This document shows, one piece after another, positions 50,361 to 59,098 of a stretch of 64,000 nucleotides of DNA. The position numbers and the translations under genes were made by a program. The notes under the pieces were generated by a model. It was not told the origin of the DNA, made no database searches, and worked only from the letters and a program-made list of their open reading frames with translations. Source of the stretch: an uncultured Marinococcus sp. (GTDB lineage: Bacteria; Bacillota; Bacilli; Bacillales; Marinococcaceae); NCBI RefSeq assembly GCF_947493875.1, contig NZ_CANLSU010000007.1, positions 86,151-150,150 of the forward strand, given 5' to 3'. The stretch's first letter is position 1. Every line of letters begins with the position of its first letter.

Positions 50361-51205
50361 AGTGGTTCCCCCTTTTCCCAATTACTGTTCAATGTCCAGT
50401 CCAGACGCTTGACCCACCGGTTCTGAATAGCCTCCGGCGAACGTCTCACCCGGCCAAGCGCCCGGTAAATCACAGCAAGACTGTACGCTTTAATATTGGT
50501 CTCTGTAATGTTCATCGTACGAATACTTACGTACGTTTCCAAAAATGCACGACGGAGTTCGCTGTATCTTTCAGGGGCGTGAAATGCTGCGTTCCATAAC
50601 GCCCAGCTGATGTCTATCATCGGATCATTCCATCCGGCCCACTCCCAATCGATCAGAACGGCTCTATGATTTTCGTTCAGGATCATATTGTGCGGTCCTG
50701 CGTCTCCATGTACGAATGTGATTCCTGTAGACGTCCGTGCTTTCCAAACCTCAACAGCCTGATGATGCATAGCCCCTGGTGGAAGAGCGTCTATGTTCCA
50801 TTGAAGAGGCTCCGCATTCCGGTCATACTCGCGTATGCTTCCTTTACGGCTGTGCACCTCAGAAGCAAGCATGACAGCGAGGCTTTTATAGGCTTCGAGC
50901 CAGAAGGAAGAGTGGGATGCCAGCTTGGAGACGTTTTCTCCGCGATGATAGCTTTGCATAAATGAAAAATAGCCTTCGGCTTCCAGAAAGCCGGCTGGAG
51001 CCGGGAGAAAGGATGCCCCTCGCAGCTGTTCGAGCACTTCATATTCCCGGCGCAGATAGCCGCCGCTTCCTTTCTCAATTTTCAATACGTACTGCCTGGA
51101 CGCCTGAGTGACTAAAAAGGTATGGTGGCTGAATCCTCCCGTCAGCCGCTCACTCGCAAACGGTCCAATGATTTTTTCCCATTCCTTTTTTACATCTATC
51201 AGCAT
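50357..51205 (-). CDS. Aminoglycoside phosphotransferase (APH) family kinase
   Basis: A 282-residue APH/choline-kinase fold protein. The catalytic loop HGDAGPHN is at residues 166-173 and metal-binding IDWEWAG at 185-191. The ATP lysine is probably K42 (VLKIEKG). Members phosphorylate antibiotics, sugars, choline or homoserine; resistance cannot be claimed. Four-base overlap with the GNAT gene suggests the two enzymes act on the same compound. Confidence 0.88.
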   Translation of the reverse strand: MLIDVKKEWEKIIGPFASERLTGGFSHHTFLVTQASRQYVLKIEKGSGGYLRREYEVLEQLRGASFLPAPAGFLEAEGYFSFMQSYHRGENVSKLASHSSFWLEAYKSLAVMLASEVHSRKGSIREYDRNAEPLQWNIDALPPGAMHHQAVEVWKARTSTGITFVHGDAGPHNMILNENHRAVLIDWEWAGWNDPMIDISWALWNAAFHAPERYSELRRAFLETYVSIRTMNITETNIKAYSLAVIYRALGRVRRSPEAIQNRWVKRLDWTLNSNWEKGEPL

Positions 51206-51283
51206 GTGTCATCTTCCATTCTTTGTGTTCTGCTTTTTTCTTTCCCGTTCAGCTCTTTCCGGAACCTGTTTTTTTTGCCCACA

Positions 51284-51316
51284 AAGCAAAAAAAGACCCG
51301 GGATATTTCCCGGGCT
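51284..51316 (-). terminator. Intrinsic terminator after the first 102-residue paralogue
   Basis: CCCGGG/CCCGGG core stem with flanking pairs and a six-base loop, followed by a T run on the minus strand. Confidence 0.85.
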
Positions 51317-51324
51317 CCGGCTGT

Positions 51325-51633
51325 TTAACTTCCTACAAGCTTTAATGCTTCTTCACCCTTGATACTGACGCTTACTTTTCCACCGCTTTTTAATATCCTG
51401 GTAATGTTTGCTTTGCCAATCCGCGCACTGTTTCGTTCCGTATAAAAAATCATGCTGCGCACGTCGCAGTTTTCATACATCTCTTCAAACAAGCCGATAT
51501 GATGTGGGTTTTCGAGCTCTACATACCACACCTCTGCCGGCTCGTAATCGTATACCGTTAAGAGTCCTTTATCAAATGTCAATGGCGCTTGTGAGTGTTC
51601 AAACCTCAGTCTTGTTAAGCGATACTCTTTCAT
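51325..51633 (-). CDS. Uncharacterised 102-residue protein, paralogue A
   Basis: Not a family I recognise. It is a tandem paralogue of the gene at 51816-52124, with the same length and the shared pattern EYRLT-(R/K), LTVY, VWY-E-E, FYT/FFT, SARIG/SARVG-A-(I/V)TR, VSVS(I/L)KG and LVGS. Beta-rich by pattern, no signal or membrane segment. ATG lies behind GGGGG. It has its own terminator; no terminator is seen between the two, so they may be co-transcribed. Confidence 0.75.
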   Translation of the reverse strand: MKEYRLTRLRFEHSQAPLTFDKGLLTVYDYEPAEVWYVELENPHHIGLFEEMYENCDVRSMIFYTERNSARIGKANITRILKSGGKVSVSIKGEEALKLVGS

Positions 51634-51815
51634 TGGTAACGCCCCCCTTAATGAACTCCAAAGACTTCCAAACTACTGATTCTTCAACTTATTATTTTAT
51701 CCTTTTCCCTATTTTCACACATTTTAAAAGTAATTTAAAGCGCTTACAAGGTTTCTCTTTCTTTCTTATGTGCAGATTAAACGGTACGGGCGCCATTTAA
51801 GTCCAAAAGCTATTG

Positions 51816-52124
51816 CTATTTGCTTCCCACGAGCCGAAGTTCTCCTTGGCCTTTCAAACTCACACTCACTCCTGAACTGCTTTCTGTTACTCTCGTAACT
51901 TTTGCATAGCCAACTCTTGCGCTGTGACCGTCAGTAAAAAACATTACTTCTTCTTCCTTATCTTTTTCCTTCCATTCGTATAATGCGTCCACTTCCGAAG
52001 GCTGTTCAATTTCAGCATACCATACACTGGATTCATCATTATAAACAGTCAGAGAACCGCGAGCGATGCTGATTGTTCTGCCTGAAAGCTCCAGTTTAAT
52101 TTTTGTCAGACGATATTCCTGCAT
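51816..52124 (-). CDS. Uncharacterised 102-residue protein, paralogue B
   Basis: Paralogue of the preceding entry, about 45 percent alike by eye, with a more charged middle (EWKEKDKEEEVMFF). The 182 bases between the two hold no recognised element. ATG is preceded by AAAGGGG. Both end in a basic-aliphatic LVGS tail. The duplication may mark a two-subunit or specialised pair; function unknown. Confidence 0.75.
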   Translation of the reverse strand: MQEYRLTKIKLELSGRTISIARGSLTVYNDESSVWYAEIEQPSEVDALYEWKEKDKEEEVMFFTDGHSARVGYAKVTRVTESSSGVSVSLKGQGELRLVGSK

Positions 52125-52342
52125 GAGAATAGACCCCTTTCTGCGATTAATTGCTGTAGCGTTTTATTTCACCGTATATAATGGCTATATACAGGGTATG
52201 TGAGATAGAATGATGCTTTTTTAAATCAAATCATTTTATGTTTTTACATATATTTGCGATAGTTCTCGCTTTATCTTCGTGATATGCTGTGTTTTTTCAG
52301 CAGTACTGACACTAAAACTTACAGTTTGCGCAGGTGATAATG

Positions 52343-53344
52343 ATGAATCAGCACTTTGAATGGGTGAACATTGCCAAAGGTCTCGGCATCATTCTCGTGG
52401 TCCTCGGGCACGCCCCTATTGACGATATTCTACGCCAGTATATTTTCGCCTTCCATATGCCTTTGTTCTTTCTTTTATCCGGCGTGACATTTAAAGGCGG
52501 CTACACGGAGCTCCGGCCGGTCGATTTCGCCAGGAAAAAAGGCCGTTCACTGCTCATCCCTTATTTCACCTTTTCCATCATTACATATGCATTCTGGTTT
52601 TTTCTGGAACGTCCTCTTCTTGGTAAGGATGACGTTGACGCTATTATTCCCGCCCTTGGTATTTTTTATTCAGCCGGAGACAACTATCTGCTCACCTATA
52701 ACCCGGCCATATGGTTTTTAACCTGCCTGTTTATGGTTGAGATTGGCTTTTATGTGCTGCTCAAATATGTGCCGGGCAACAGCGTGCGCATTATAAGCAT
52801 TGTCGCTGTCGCAGCAGCCGGATATTTTTCCACCCGCTGGTTTGACTCCATGCTCCCATGGAGTATTCAGGTAGCAACTGTTGCCGTATTGTTTTTTGGT
52901 CTTGGTTATTTGTTGAAGGCCCGGACAAAAATATTCGGATACTCCTTCGGCTGGGTGGCAGCCGCAGCAGCGCTCAGCCTTATATATCCGCTCATTCACT
53001 TTACGAACCGGATCGACATGCGTGCCGGGGAATATCAGTCTGTTCCCATTTTTATATCTACTTCGCTGCTAGGTATTACGGGTATTTTATTTTTAAGCTT
53101 CCGCCTGGAGGGAAAAAGCCGCATCCTCAGTTATTTGGGCCAGAATTCACTGATTATTTTCGCTCTTCATTTTATGATTTTTGCCATTATCCGTATTACA
53201 CTTGAATACGGCTTCGGTATTGAAGGCAACCCTATGCCAATCACATCTTTATGGGGAATGATGTTTACGGCAGCTACGCTTGTAATCAGTGTGCCGTTTG
53301 TATATTTAATCAAAAACAAAGCCCCGTTTCTTATTGGCAAATAA
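52343..53344 (+). CDS. Membrane acyltransferase, acyltransferase-3 family
   Basis: A 333-residue protein with about ten membrane helices. It opens with FEWVNIAKGLGIILVVLGH, the acyltransferase-3 start, with the catalytic histidine in VVLGHAP. FHMPLFFLLSG is the second motif. Relatives O-acetylate surface polysaccharides. ATG 52343 or 52340 both fit an AGGTGAT site; a GTG at 52334 lies within it. Target polymer unknown. Confidence 0.88.
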   Translation: MNQHFEWVNIAKGLGIILVVLGHAPIDDILRQYIFAFHMPLFFLLSGVTFKGGYTELRPVDFARKKGRSLLIPYFTFSIITYAFWFFLERPLLGKDDVDAIIPALGIFYSAGDNYLLTYNPAIWFLTCLFMVEIGFYVLLKYVPGNSVRIISIVAVAAAGYFSTRWFDSMLPWSIQVATVAVLFFGLGYLLKARTKIFGYSFGWVAAAAALSLIYPLIHFTNRIDMRAGEYQSVPIFISTSLLGITGILFLSFRLEGKSRILSYLGQNSLIIFALHFMIFAIIRITLEYGFGIEGNPMPITSLWGMMFTAATLVISVPFVYLIKNKAPFLIGK

Positions 53345-53447
53345 CATCCCTGCTTCCTCCGGGGCCGAAAACTGTAAACAATTTTCGGCCTGTGTTAAGA
53401 TAGTATCTATTGATTCTCACGAAGTAAATTTTAAGGAAGGTCGGGGC

Positions 53448-54434
53448 ATGAAAAGACAAACACCAAAGAGAAAATTACAATACTGGATTTTGAGCCTTTT
53501 GGGTCTTTTCGCTGCAGGGTTTTTAGCATTTATTCTTTACACAAGCTGGCACGAGGACCGTTCGGTAATATCCGTAGTGACAAATCTTGCTGACGGCTCC
53601 ACCGGCAAAGACGGTCCTTATCCAGACAGGCCTGAGTATCAGCTTCCCGACGAAATTGATACTCGCTACGATTACGAAAAAATGACATTAAACGGCATGG
53701 ACAACTATGTACTTGAAAACGAACGGACCGCAGAAAAGAAAATTATTTATCTGCATGGCGGCGGCTATGTCAGCCAGCCAAACCCCCGACATTTTCGGTG
53801 GCTTGAAGGAGTGCAGGACCAGACCGACAGCACGGTAATGCTTCCTGTTTATCCTAAAGCTCCGCAGCATCAGTATGAAGAGGTCTTCGAAAAGCTGGTG
53901 CCTCTCTATATGCAGACGCTTGAAAACACGGAGGCTGAAAACATTGTCATTATGGGGGACTCTGCCGGCGGAGGGCTGGCTCTCGCCCTCGCCCAGGAGC
54001 TGAACCGCCAGGATATCGAACAGCCGGGAGATATTATCATGCTCTCCCCGTGGCTTGACGTCAGCATGACAAACCCGGACATCCAGAATTTAACTTCGGT
54101 AGATCCTTTTCTTGATCTGGAATGGCTGCTGAATGCCGGAGCTTCCTATGCCGGGGACGCTGATTTGAGAAATCCTATGGTGAGTCCTATTTATGGAGAC
54201 ATGACCGGGCTTGGAGATATGACTCTGATTGTCGGCACCCATGAATTGTTTCTTGCGGATGCCAGGAAGTTTTCTGGGATCACTGATGAAAAAAACATTC
54301 CCATCAACTACTATGAGTACCCGGAAATGCCTCATGTGTTTCAGCTCCAGGACACCGATGAAGGCCGGCGTGCAACGCAGCAGATAGTTAACATCATTAA
54401 CGACGACGCAGATGATACCTCCACCACTGATTAA
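53448..54434 (+). CDS. Membrane-anchored alpha/beta-hydrolase (HSL-type esterase)
   Basis: A 328-residue esterase. I take ATG 53448 (MKRQTPKRKLQYW) behind AAGGAAGG. The basic start plus helix at residues 12-31 is a signal anchor, placing the enzyme outside. The oxyanion motif HGGGYVS, nucleophile GDSAGGGLAL and late His in MPHVFQL are the hormone-sensitive-lipase family triad, with Asp probably in the ADARKF-VGTHE region. Natural ester unknown; it lies about 100 bases after the acyltransferase, so it may remove the groups that enzyme adds (guess). Confidence 0.88.
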   Translation: MKRQTPKRKLQYWILSLLGLFAAGFLAFILYTSWHEDRSVISVVTNLADGSTGKDGPYPDRPEYQLPDEIDTRYDYEKMTLNGMDNYVLENERTAEKKIIYLHGGGYVSQPNPRHFRWLEGVQDQTDSTVMLPVYPKAPQHQYEEVFEKLVPLYMQTLENTEAENIVIMGDSAGGGLALALAQELNRQDIEQPGDIIMLSPWLDVSMTNPDIQNLTSVDPFLDLEWLLNAGASYAGDADLRNPMVSPIYGDMTGLGDMTLIVGTHELFLADARKFSGITDEKNIPINYYEYPEMPHVFQLQDTDEGRRATQQIVNIINDDADDTSTTD

Positions 54435-54450
54435 GGTGGAGGTATTTTTA
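54415..54450 (+). terminator. Intrinsic terminator after the esterase
   Basis: Perfect 11-bp stem ATACCTCCACC with its complement; the stop codon lies in the nine-base loop and TTTTTA follows. Confidence 0.92.
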
Positions 54451-54475
54451 CGGTTAATAATTAAATTTATCCAAT

Positions 54476-54500
54476 AAAAAAACGCACTCCGGGAGGTGCG
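54476..54500 (-). terminator. Terminator after the SDR gene
   Basis: CGCAC/GTGCG stem with a purine-rich loop and seven T on the minus strand. Short but in the right place. Confidence 0.6.
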
Positions 54501-54506
54501 CCTGCT

Positions 54507-55208
54507 TTAAAAATCCAGTTCGTCCTTATCACGGAAGAACTTTCCGTTAGGACCGTCCTCTTCAAGCTGAACAAGCCACAAAATACCTTCCATTGCCTCA
54601 GCCGGCTTTCGCTTTGCTTTTTCTCCACCTAAATCGGTCTGTACCCAGCCCGGGCTGACCGAATTCACTTTCACATTCTTTTTCCGCACCGCTCCGGCGA
54701 ACAGACGAGTCAGAGCATTTAATCCGTATTTAGAGGATTTATACGCTCCGCCCATCGGGGCATCCATAGTACTGGAAACTCCGATTTCGGCAGCTATGTT
54801 TACTATACGACCATAGCCTGCTTCGAGCATGGAGGGCATAAAGCTCCTCATCGTAAAAAATGGCCCGAAATAATTGGTTAACTGAATGTCTTCGAACGTT
54901 TCTGGTTCAATATCAACGATGGACTGCTTTTGATCCGGAAAGATTCCGGCGTTATTTACCAGTACATCGAGTTTTCCGTCTTCGTTCATAATCTGATTTT
55001 TTACTGCCTCCACCATATCAGGCAGACCGACATCCAATGCAATAAACTGTACTTCAAGTTCTTCGTCCTGCAATGCCTTCGCTGCTTCCACGCCTGCTTT
55101 TTCATTCCTTGCTCCAAGCCATACTTTGAAGCCGTTTTGAGCTAACTGCCGGCAGGCTTCCAGTCCAATACCACGATTGCCGCCAGTCACCAACGCGTTC
55201 TTTTTCAC
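54507..55208 (-). CDS. Short-chain dehydrogenase/reductase
   Basis: A 233-residue classical SDR: cofactor loop TGGNRGIG near residues 8-15, NNAG near 86-89, YKSSK with catalytic Tyr and Lys near 157-161, and SPGWVQTDLGG after it. R33-type residue in LGARNEK suggests NADPH. Relatives include plant-type carbonyl reductases. Substrate unknown; single gene with terminator. Confidence 0.9.
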   Translation of the reverse strand: MKKNALVTGGNRGIGLEACRQLAQNGFKVWLGARNEKAGVEAAKALQDEELEVQFIALDVGLPDMVEAVKNQIMNEDGKLDVLVNNAGIFPDQKQSIVDIEPETFEDIQLTNYFGPFFTMRSFMPSMLEAGYGRIVNIAAEIGVSSTMDAPMGGAYKSSKYGLNALTRLFAGAVRKKNVKVNSVSPGWVQTDLGGEKAKRKPAEAMEGILWLVQLEEDGPNGKFFRDKDELDF

Positions 55209-55316
55209 TATATATTCCTCCTCCCGGTCTGCATACTCTCCTATACCCGTGGGAAGAGAAGCCTAGTCGAAGAAGCAAGGCTATAAAATAGACATATTTC
55301 ATGTACGTTAAAGCTG

Positions 55317-55334
55317 AAAACAGAAATCTGTTTT
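55317..55334 (-). terminator. Weak AT-rich hairpin after small membrane gene
   Basis: AAAACAGA/TCTGTTTT with two unpaired bases overlaps the stop codon of the 55333 gene; the arm ends in TTTTC on the minus strand. Confidence 0.4.
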
Positions 55335-55632
55335 ACATACTCCCCAGACCATGTGCTGCCCAGGCGAAGAGAGCATTTAAAACAGCAAGCATTAGCAGCA
55401 GGCGTGAAAATTTTTGATTATTTCTCCATTCCCGAGCTGCGCCCGCAAAACCTGCAGCGGCGGAAGCTGCCCAGGCAGTAGTAAATATTTTTTCCGCTGC
55501 AGCATACGGCAGTATCGTATAAAAACCAGTAAGAAAAAGTATCCACTGGACAGCAATTATACCTATTGCTGCAATGCTGAGCTTTTTTATTTTTCCACTT
55601 TTTTGAACTGGCGGGTATGAACTGCCGGACAT
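55333..55632 (-). CDS. Small membrane protein, uncharacterised
   Basis: A 99-residue protein with three likely membrane helices (about residues 18-38, 45-62 and 76-95) and a basic N-terminus. Family not recognised. ATG behind AGGAGGAAA. It lies 42 bases after the helicase gene on the same strand with no clear terminator, so it may be the third gene of the Nudix-helicase unit. Confidence 0.7.
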   Translation of the reverse strand: MSGSSYPPVQKSGKIKKLSIAAIGIIAVQWILFLTGFYTILPYAAAEKIFTTAWAASAAAGFAGAAREWRNNQKFSRLLLMLAVLNALFAWAAHGLGSM

Positions 55633-55674
55633 GACATTTCCTCCTGATTAAATCAGCCTGAAGAATTTTATCTT

Positions 55675-58551
55675 TTACTCACTGTGCAGGTAGCGGTACA
55701 GATCGGCGTCGATTTCTTCCTTTAGTTGAAGGTTCAACCGCACAACCGGAATTAATTTTCCATTTTTGTCCTGCATAGATGTGTTTTCTTCTGTGTGTTT
55801 CAGTGGACTTGCTTCGCCCATGTAATAAAACTCGCGGCCCTCATCATCATCTTTTTTCACAAAAATATAAATACGGTTACCCTGTTTTTCCGCATCGATA
55901 ATTTCCTGCACTTCCTTTGAAGCGGTAGTCCGGTTGCTTCTGGTGTACCACTGCAGTTCTCTGCGATTAATAAATTTATCCTCATAATTAATATTGGCTT
56001 CCACGTCTTCCGGTTTATGATACGTAACAAAAATAGGAGTAGTGCCGTACTTCGTTTTATAGCCATACATTGTGGAGCTTTCATCATTTTCCCAGTTCAG
56101 CAGCCGGCATACGTCCTTACGTGAGTACTTCTGATACAGCGTAAACGGCGGCCTGCCGTATTGCTCATTTTTCATCTCCGCACAGGAAAGCACATCTTCC
56201 ACAAACACTCTGAACCAGGATGAACCGGCGAGCGCTTCTTTCATTGCAGTGTGCCACATGAAGATTCCTTTATCTTCTTCAATCAGCGGGGTTCTGCCGT
56301 ACCTTTTCTGATAAGGATCTGTGAAAAAATCCGTTGTTAAAAGCCTTTTCACGGAAACGGCCGCTGCTTTTGTATTGATGTCCCCCGACGCTTGGACAAT
56401 GCGCTCTATTTCTTCTGTCGTAATACGGCCGTATGTAAGAAGGTACCGGAGTACTTCAGGTTCATGCCGTCGCTTGCCATTAATAAATTCAGCAGAAATA
56501 AGATGCAGCAGCTGGTCCTCGAGCGGAGAGAGCCGGGGAGCCTGTTCCTTCATTTTACCCAGGAACCTGTAATAGCTTCCGTACTTGGAGATAATCACTT
56601 CCGGATCTACGGCATTCTGCTGTAAAAAATCCTTTAAAAGCGGCATCCGTCCGATACGCTGCTTTACATTCATATAAGATTCCTTCAGCTTTCGCAATTC
56701 CTGCAGGTTCGTCTGATCAATAGCAGCAAACACCTTTTTCTTGGCCACCTCTTCAAAATTAATGGAGGAAATACCCTGAACAAAGCTATTGGTCTGCATC
56801 CGCCGTCGGATATGATCTTTATTGAGCGAACGGTCGCCGGAGAGTGCCACCGGAATCAGGTAGTTATTTTTATAATTGCCGATAAAATCTACCACGGTTA
56901 CGAAATCCTTGGCAGGGTCTTTGCGGAGACCTCTCCCAAGCTGCTGGGTAAAGATAATGCTCGACTCTGTCTGCCGGAGCATGACGACCTGGTTCACACC
57001 CGGTATATCAATGCCTTCATTGAATATATCCACTGTAATAATGTATTCAATCACGCCGTTTTCAAGACGGTTCACCTGCTTCCACCGCTCGTCCTGCGAA
57101 TCAGCCCCCGTCAGCACCACGGTACTCCGCCCTTTTTGGTTCATGAGAGCCGACAGTTCCTCTGCCTCCCGGTTGCGGCTGCAAAAAATCAGTCCACACA
57201 CCTTCTCCCCGGAATGACCGTAATAATGGATTTTTTCGAGCAGGTGTTCCACTCGCTCCTCCGACACAAGCCGGCTCAAATCTGTGGTCTGATCAATCAC
57301 TTCTCCGTCTTTCTCATAATCGGTTACCCCGAAATAATGGAAAGGGCAGAGCATTTCTTCCTCAAGCGCTTCCTGCAGCCGTATTTCATAAGCCACCTGA
57401 TAGTCAAACAGGGCGAAGATATTTACATCATCGCTTCGCTCCGGGGTCGCTGTCATACCAAGTAAAAATGATGGCTGAAAATAATCGATCACTTTTTGAT
57501 ACGACGCAGCCCCCGCTTTATGTACTTCATCAATTAAAATATAATCAAATGCTTCAGGGTCAAACTGCTGCAGATGAATATCTCTTGAAATCGTTTGTAT
57601 CGTTGCAAACACATAGCGGGCTCCCACGTCCTGACCGGCACCGGTATATAATCCGAAATCCTCTGTGCGTCCGCCGAGAACCTGGGCGAAGTCGTCCTTT
57701 GCTTTACGGAGAATCTGCTCCCGGTGGACGATAAACAGCATCTTTCGGGGCCGGTACTTTCTCACATCGAATGCGGCTAAATACGTTTTTCCGGTCCCTG
57801 TTGCTGAGATGACGAGTCCCTTTTGCTGACCGGCTGTTCTCAAAGCCTCCAGTTCCTTCAAAGCTGCCTGCTGCATTTTATTCGGCTTGATTTCCAGCGC
57901 TTCCTTCATTGCGTTCCGGTCAATCCAACCTGGAGAAAGCTCGGCAATTTTCTCCTGGGCATGCGGGCGATACAGCTGCTGATACTTTTCTATCCATCCC
58001 TCTGTTAACGGAATCGCCTGCGACCAGGTATCCTCAAACTGCTCCCGGAAGTGATGAATCACCTCTCCATTTTCATGAGAGTGCAGCTTAATGTTCCATT
58101 CATAGTTCACCTTCAGCGCATGCACCGTCAGGTTTGAACTCCCGACCATCAGTGAATAGTGGTCGTTATGCTTAAATACATATCCTTTAGAATGAAACCC
58201 GTCGATTTCAGCTAACCGTACCTCCACATTTATAATTTTCAGCAGCTCCTGAAAAACCTTCGGCTGGTTAAACTGCAGGAAGGTGGACGTAAGTATTCTC
58301 CCATGCACACCGCGTTCCTTCAGCTCGAGCAGGTGTGTTTTCAAGGTAGCCAGGCCGCTTTCCGTAATAAAGGCGACGGAAAAGAAAAAAGATTCACATC
58401 GTTGCAATTCATGAACAAGTGTAGCAAGCACCTCCTCATGCTTTTGCTTGTCATTCATCAAAAGCTTTGGTGCATAAGGGCTGCGCTCGTAGCTGTTCTG
58501 GTCAATAAAGCCGCGGTATAACGATTCCTGTAATTGACGCACTGTATCCAT
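55675..58551 (-). CDS. PLD-like/DEAD helicase with DUF3427 domain
   Basis: A 958-residue multidomain protein. N-terminal phospholipase-D-like nuclease fold (about 30-180) with HSKGYVF near residues 120-126 and GSSNLT shortly after. Superfamily 2 helicase: SATGTGKT near 249-256, DEVH box near 341-344, MTATPERSD, and QQLGRGLRK for motif VI. Then a long DUF3427 region to the end. ATG 58551 gives seven-base spacing to AGGAG. These proteins are usually encoded with a MutT-like Nudix gene, as here, and are suspected of acting on nucleic acids in defence or repair. No role is proven. Confidence 0.9.
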   Translation of the reverse strand: MDTVRQLQESLYRGFIDQNSYERSPYAPKLLMNDKQKHEEVLATLVHELQRCESFFFSVAFITESGLATLKTHLLELKERGVHGRILTSTFLQFNQPKVFQELLKIINVEVRLAEIDGFHSKGYVFKHNDHYSLMVGSSNLTVHALKVNYEWNIKLHSHENGEVIHHFREQFEDTWSQAIPLTEGWIEKYQQLYRPHAQEKIAELSPGWIDRNAMKEALEIKPNKMQQAALKELEALRTAGQQKGLVISATGTGKTYLAAFDVRKYRPRKMLFIVHREQILRKAKDDFAQVLGGRTEDFGLYTGAGQDVGARYVFATIQTISRDIHLQQFDPEAFDYILIDEVHKAGAASYQKVIDYFQPSFLLGMTATPERSDDVNIFALFDYQVAYEIRLQEALEEEMLCPFHYFGVTDYEKDGEVIDQTTDLSRLVSEERVEHLLEKIHYYGHSGEKVCGLIFCSRNREAEELSALMNQKGRSTVVLTGADSQDERWKQVNRLENGVIEYIITVDIFNEGIDIPGVNQVVMLRQTESSIIFTQQLGRGLRKDPAKDFVTVVDFIGNYKNNYLIPVALSGDRSLNKDHIRRRMQTNSFVQGISSINFEEVAKKKVFAAIDQTNLQELRKLKESYMNVKQRIGRMPLLKDFLQQNAVDPEVIISKYGSYYRFLGKMKEQAPRLSPLEDQLLHLISAEFINGKRRHEPEVLRYLLTYGRITTEEIERIVQASGDINTKAAAVSVKRLLTTDFFTDPYQKRYGRTPLIEEDKGIFMWHTAMKEALAGSSWFRVFVEDVLSCAEMKNEQYGRPPFTLYQKYSRKDVCRLLNWENDESSTMYGYKTKYGTTPIFVTYHKPEDVEANINYEDKFINRRELQWYTRSNRTTASKEVQEIIDAEKQGNRIYIFVKKDDDEGREFYYMGEASPLKHTEENTSMQDKNGKLIPVVRLNLQLKEEIDADLYRYLHSE

Positions 58552-58584
58552 CATCAAGCTCCTGCCTATATTTGTAATAAAAAA

Positions 58585-58971
58585 CTATTGAGTGATTTTA
58601 TGAATGGCAGGAATGTCTGCCGGTGCCCAGTCCAATTCATGCAGATTTTCTTTATGTACCCATTTGATTGTGCGGTGCTCCGTAAGCACCGGTTCTTCTC
58701 CTGTAAGCCTGCAGTAAAATGTCGTTAAGTGCACAATGCCGAAGTCATATTCATGCGTTGTTTCCTCAATTTTTCCCTCAATGCTGATGCCGCATTTCAT
58801 TTCTTCCCTTATTTCTCTTTGCAGCGCATGCTCCGGCGTTTCCCCTGCTTCAATTTTCCCGCCCGGGAATTCCCATTTCAGTGGAAGGGTTTTCGTCTGC
58901 CCGCGCTGGGCGCAAAGAATCCACTCTTTGTCGTAAATGACTGCTCCCACTACATAGATGTCTTTTTTCAT
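58585..58971 (-). CDS. MutT-like Nudix hydrolase
   Basis: A 128-residue Nudix protein. The Nudix box runs from about residue 38 to 62 (GKIEAGETPEHALQREIREE), with the metal-binding REIREE. Likely a (deoxy)nucleoside triphosphate pyrophosphohydrolase, perhaps for oxidised nucleotides. It precedes the helicase by 27 bases or so and is probably co-transcribed; the pair recurs in Firmicutes. ATG start; the upstream Shine-Dalgarno is AAGGCGG. Confidence 0.92.
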   Translation of the reverse strand: MKKDIYVVGAVIYDKEWILCAQRGQTKTLPLKWEFPGGKIEAGETPEHALQREIREEMKCGISIEGKIEETTHEYDFGIVHLTTFYCRLTGEEPVLTEHRTIKWVHKENLHELDWAPADIPAIHKITQ

Positions 58972-59062
58972 TTTATGTCCGCCTTTCTGAGTGGAGATGG
59001 GTGCTTACTTCTTTTTACCAGCTTACTATACTTTCCATTTTTCAGGCAAAGATAATTCATAT

Positions 59063-59091
59063 AAAAAAACCTCCGGCCCTGAGGCCGAAGG
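59063..59091 (-). terminator. Intrinsic terminator after first dioxygenase gene
   Basis: Nine or ten paired bases around CGGCC/GGCCG with a three-base loop and seven T on the minus strand. Confidence 0.9.
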
Positions 59092-59098
59092 AGATGAC

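Noticed and set aside
50357..51205. Calling the APH-fold gene an antibiotic-resistance gene
   Set aside because: The catalytic motifs define only the kinase fold; members with housekeeping substrates are common.
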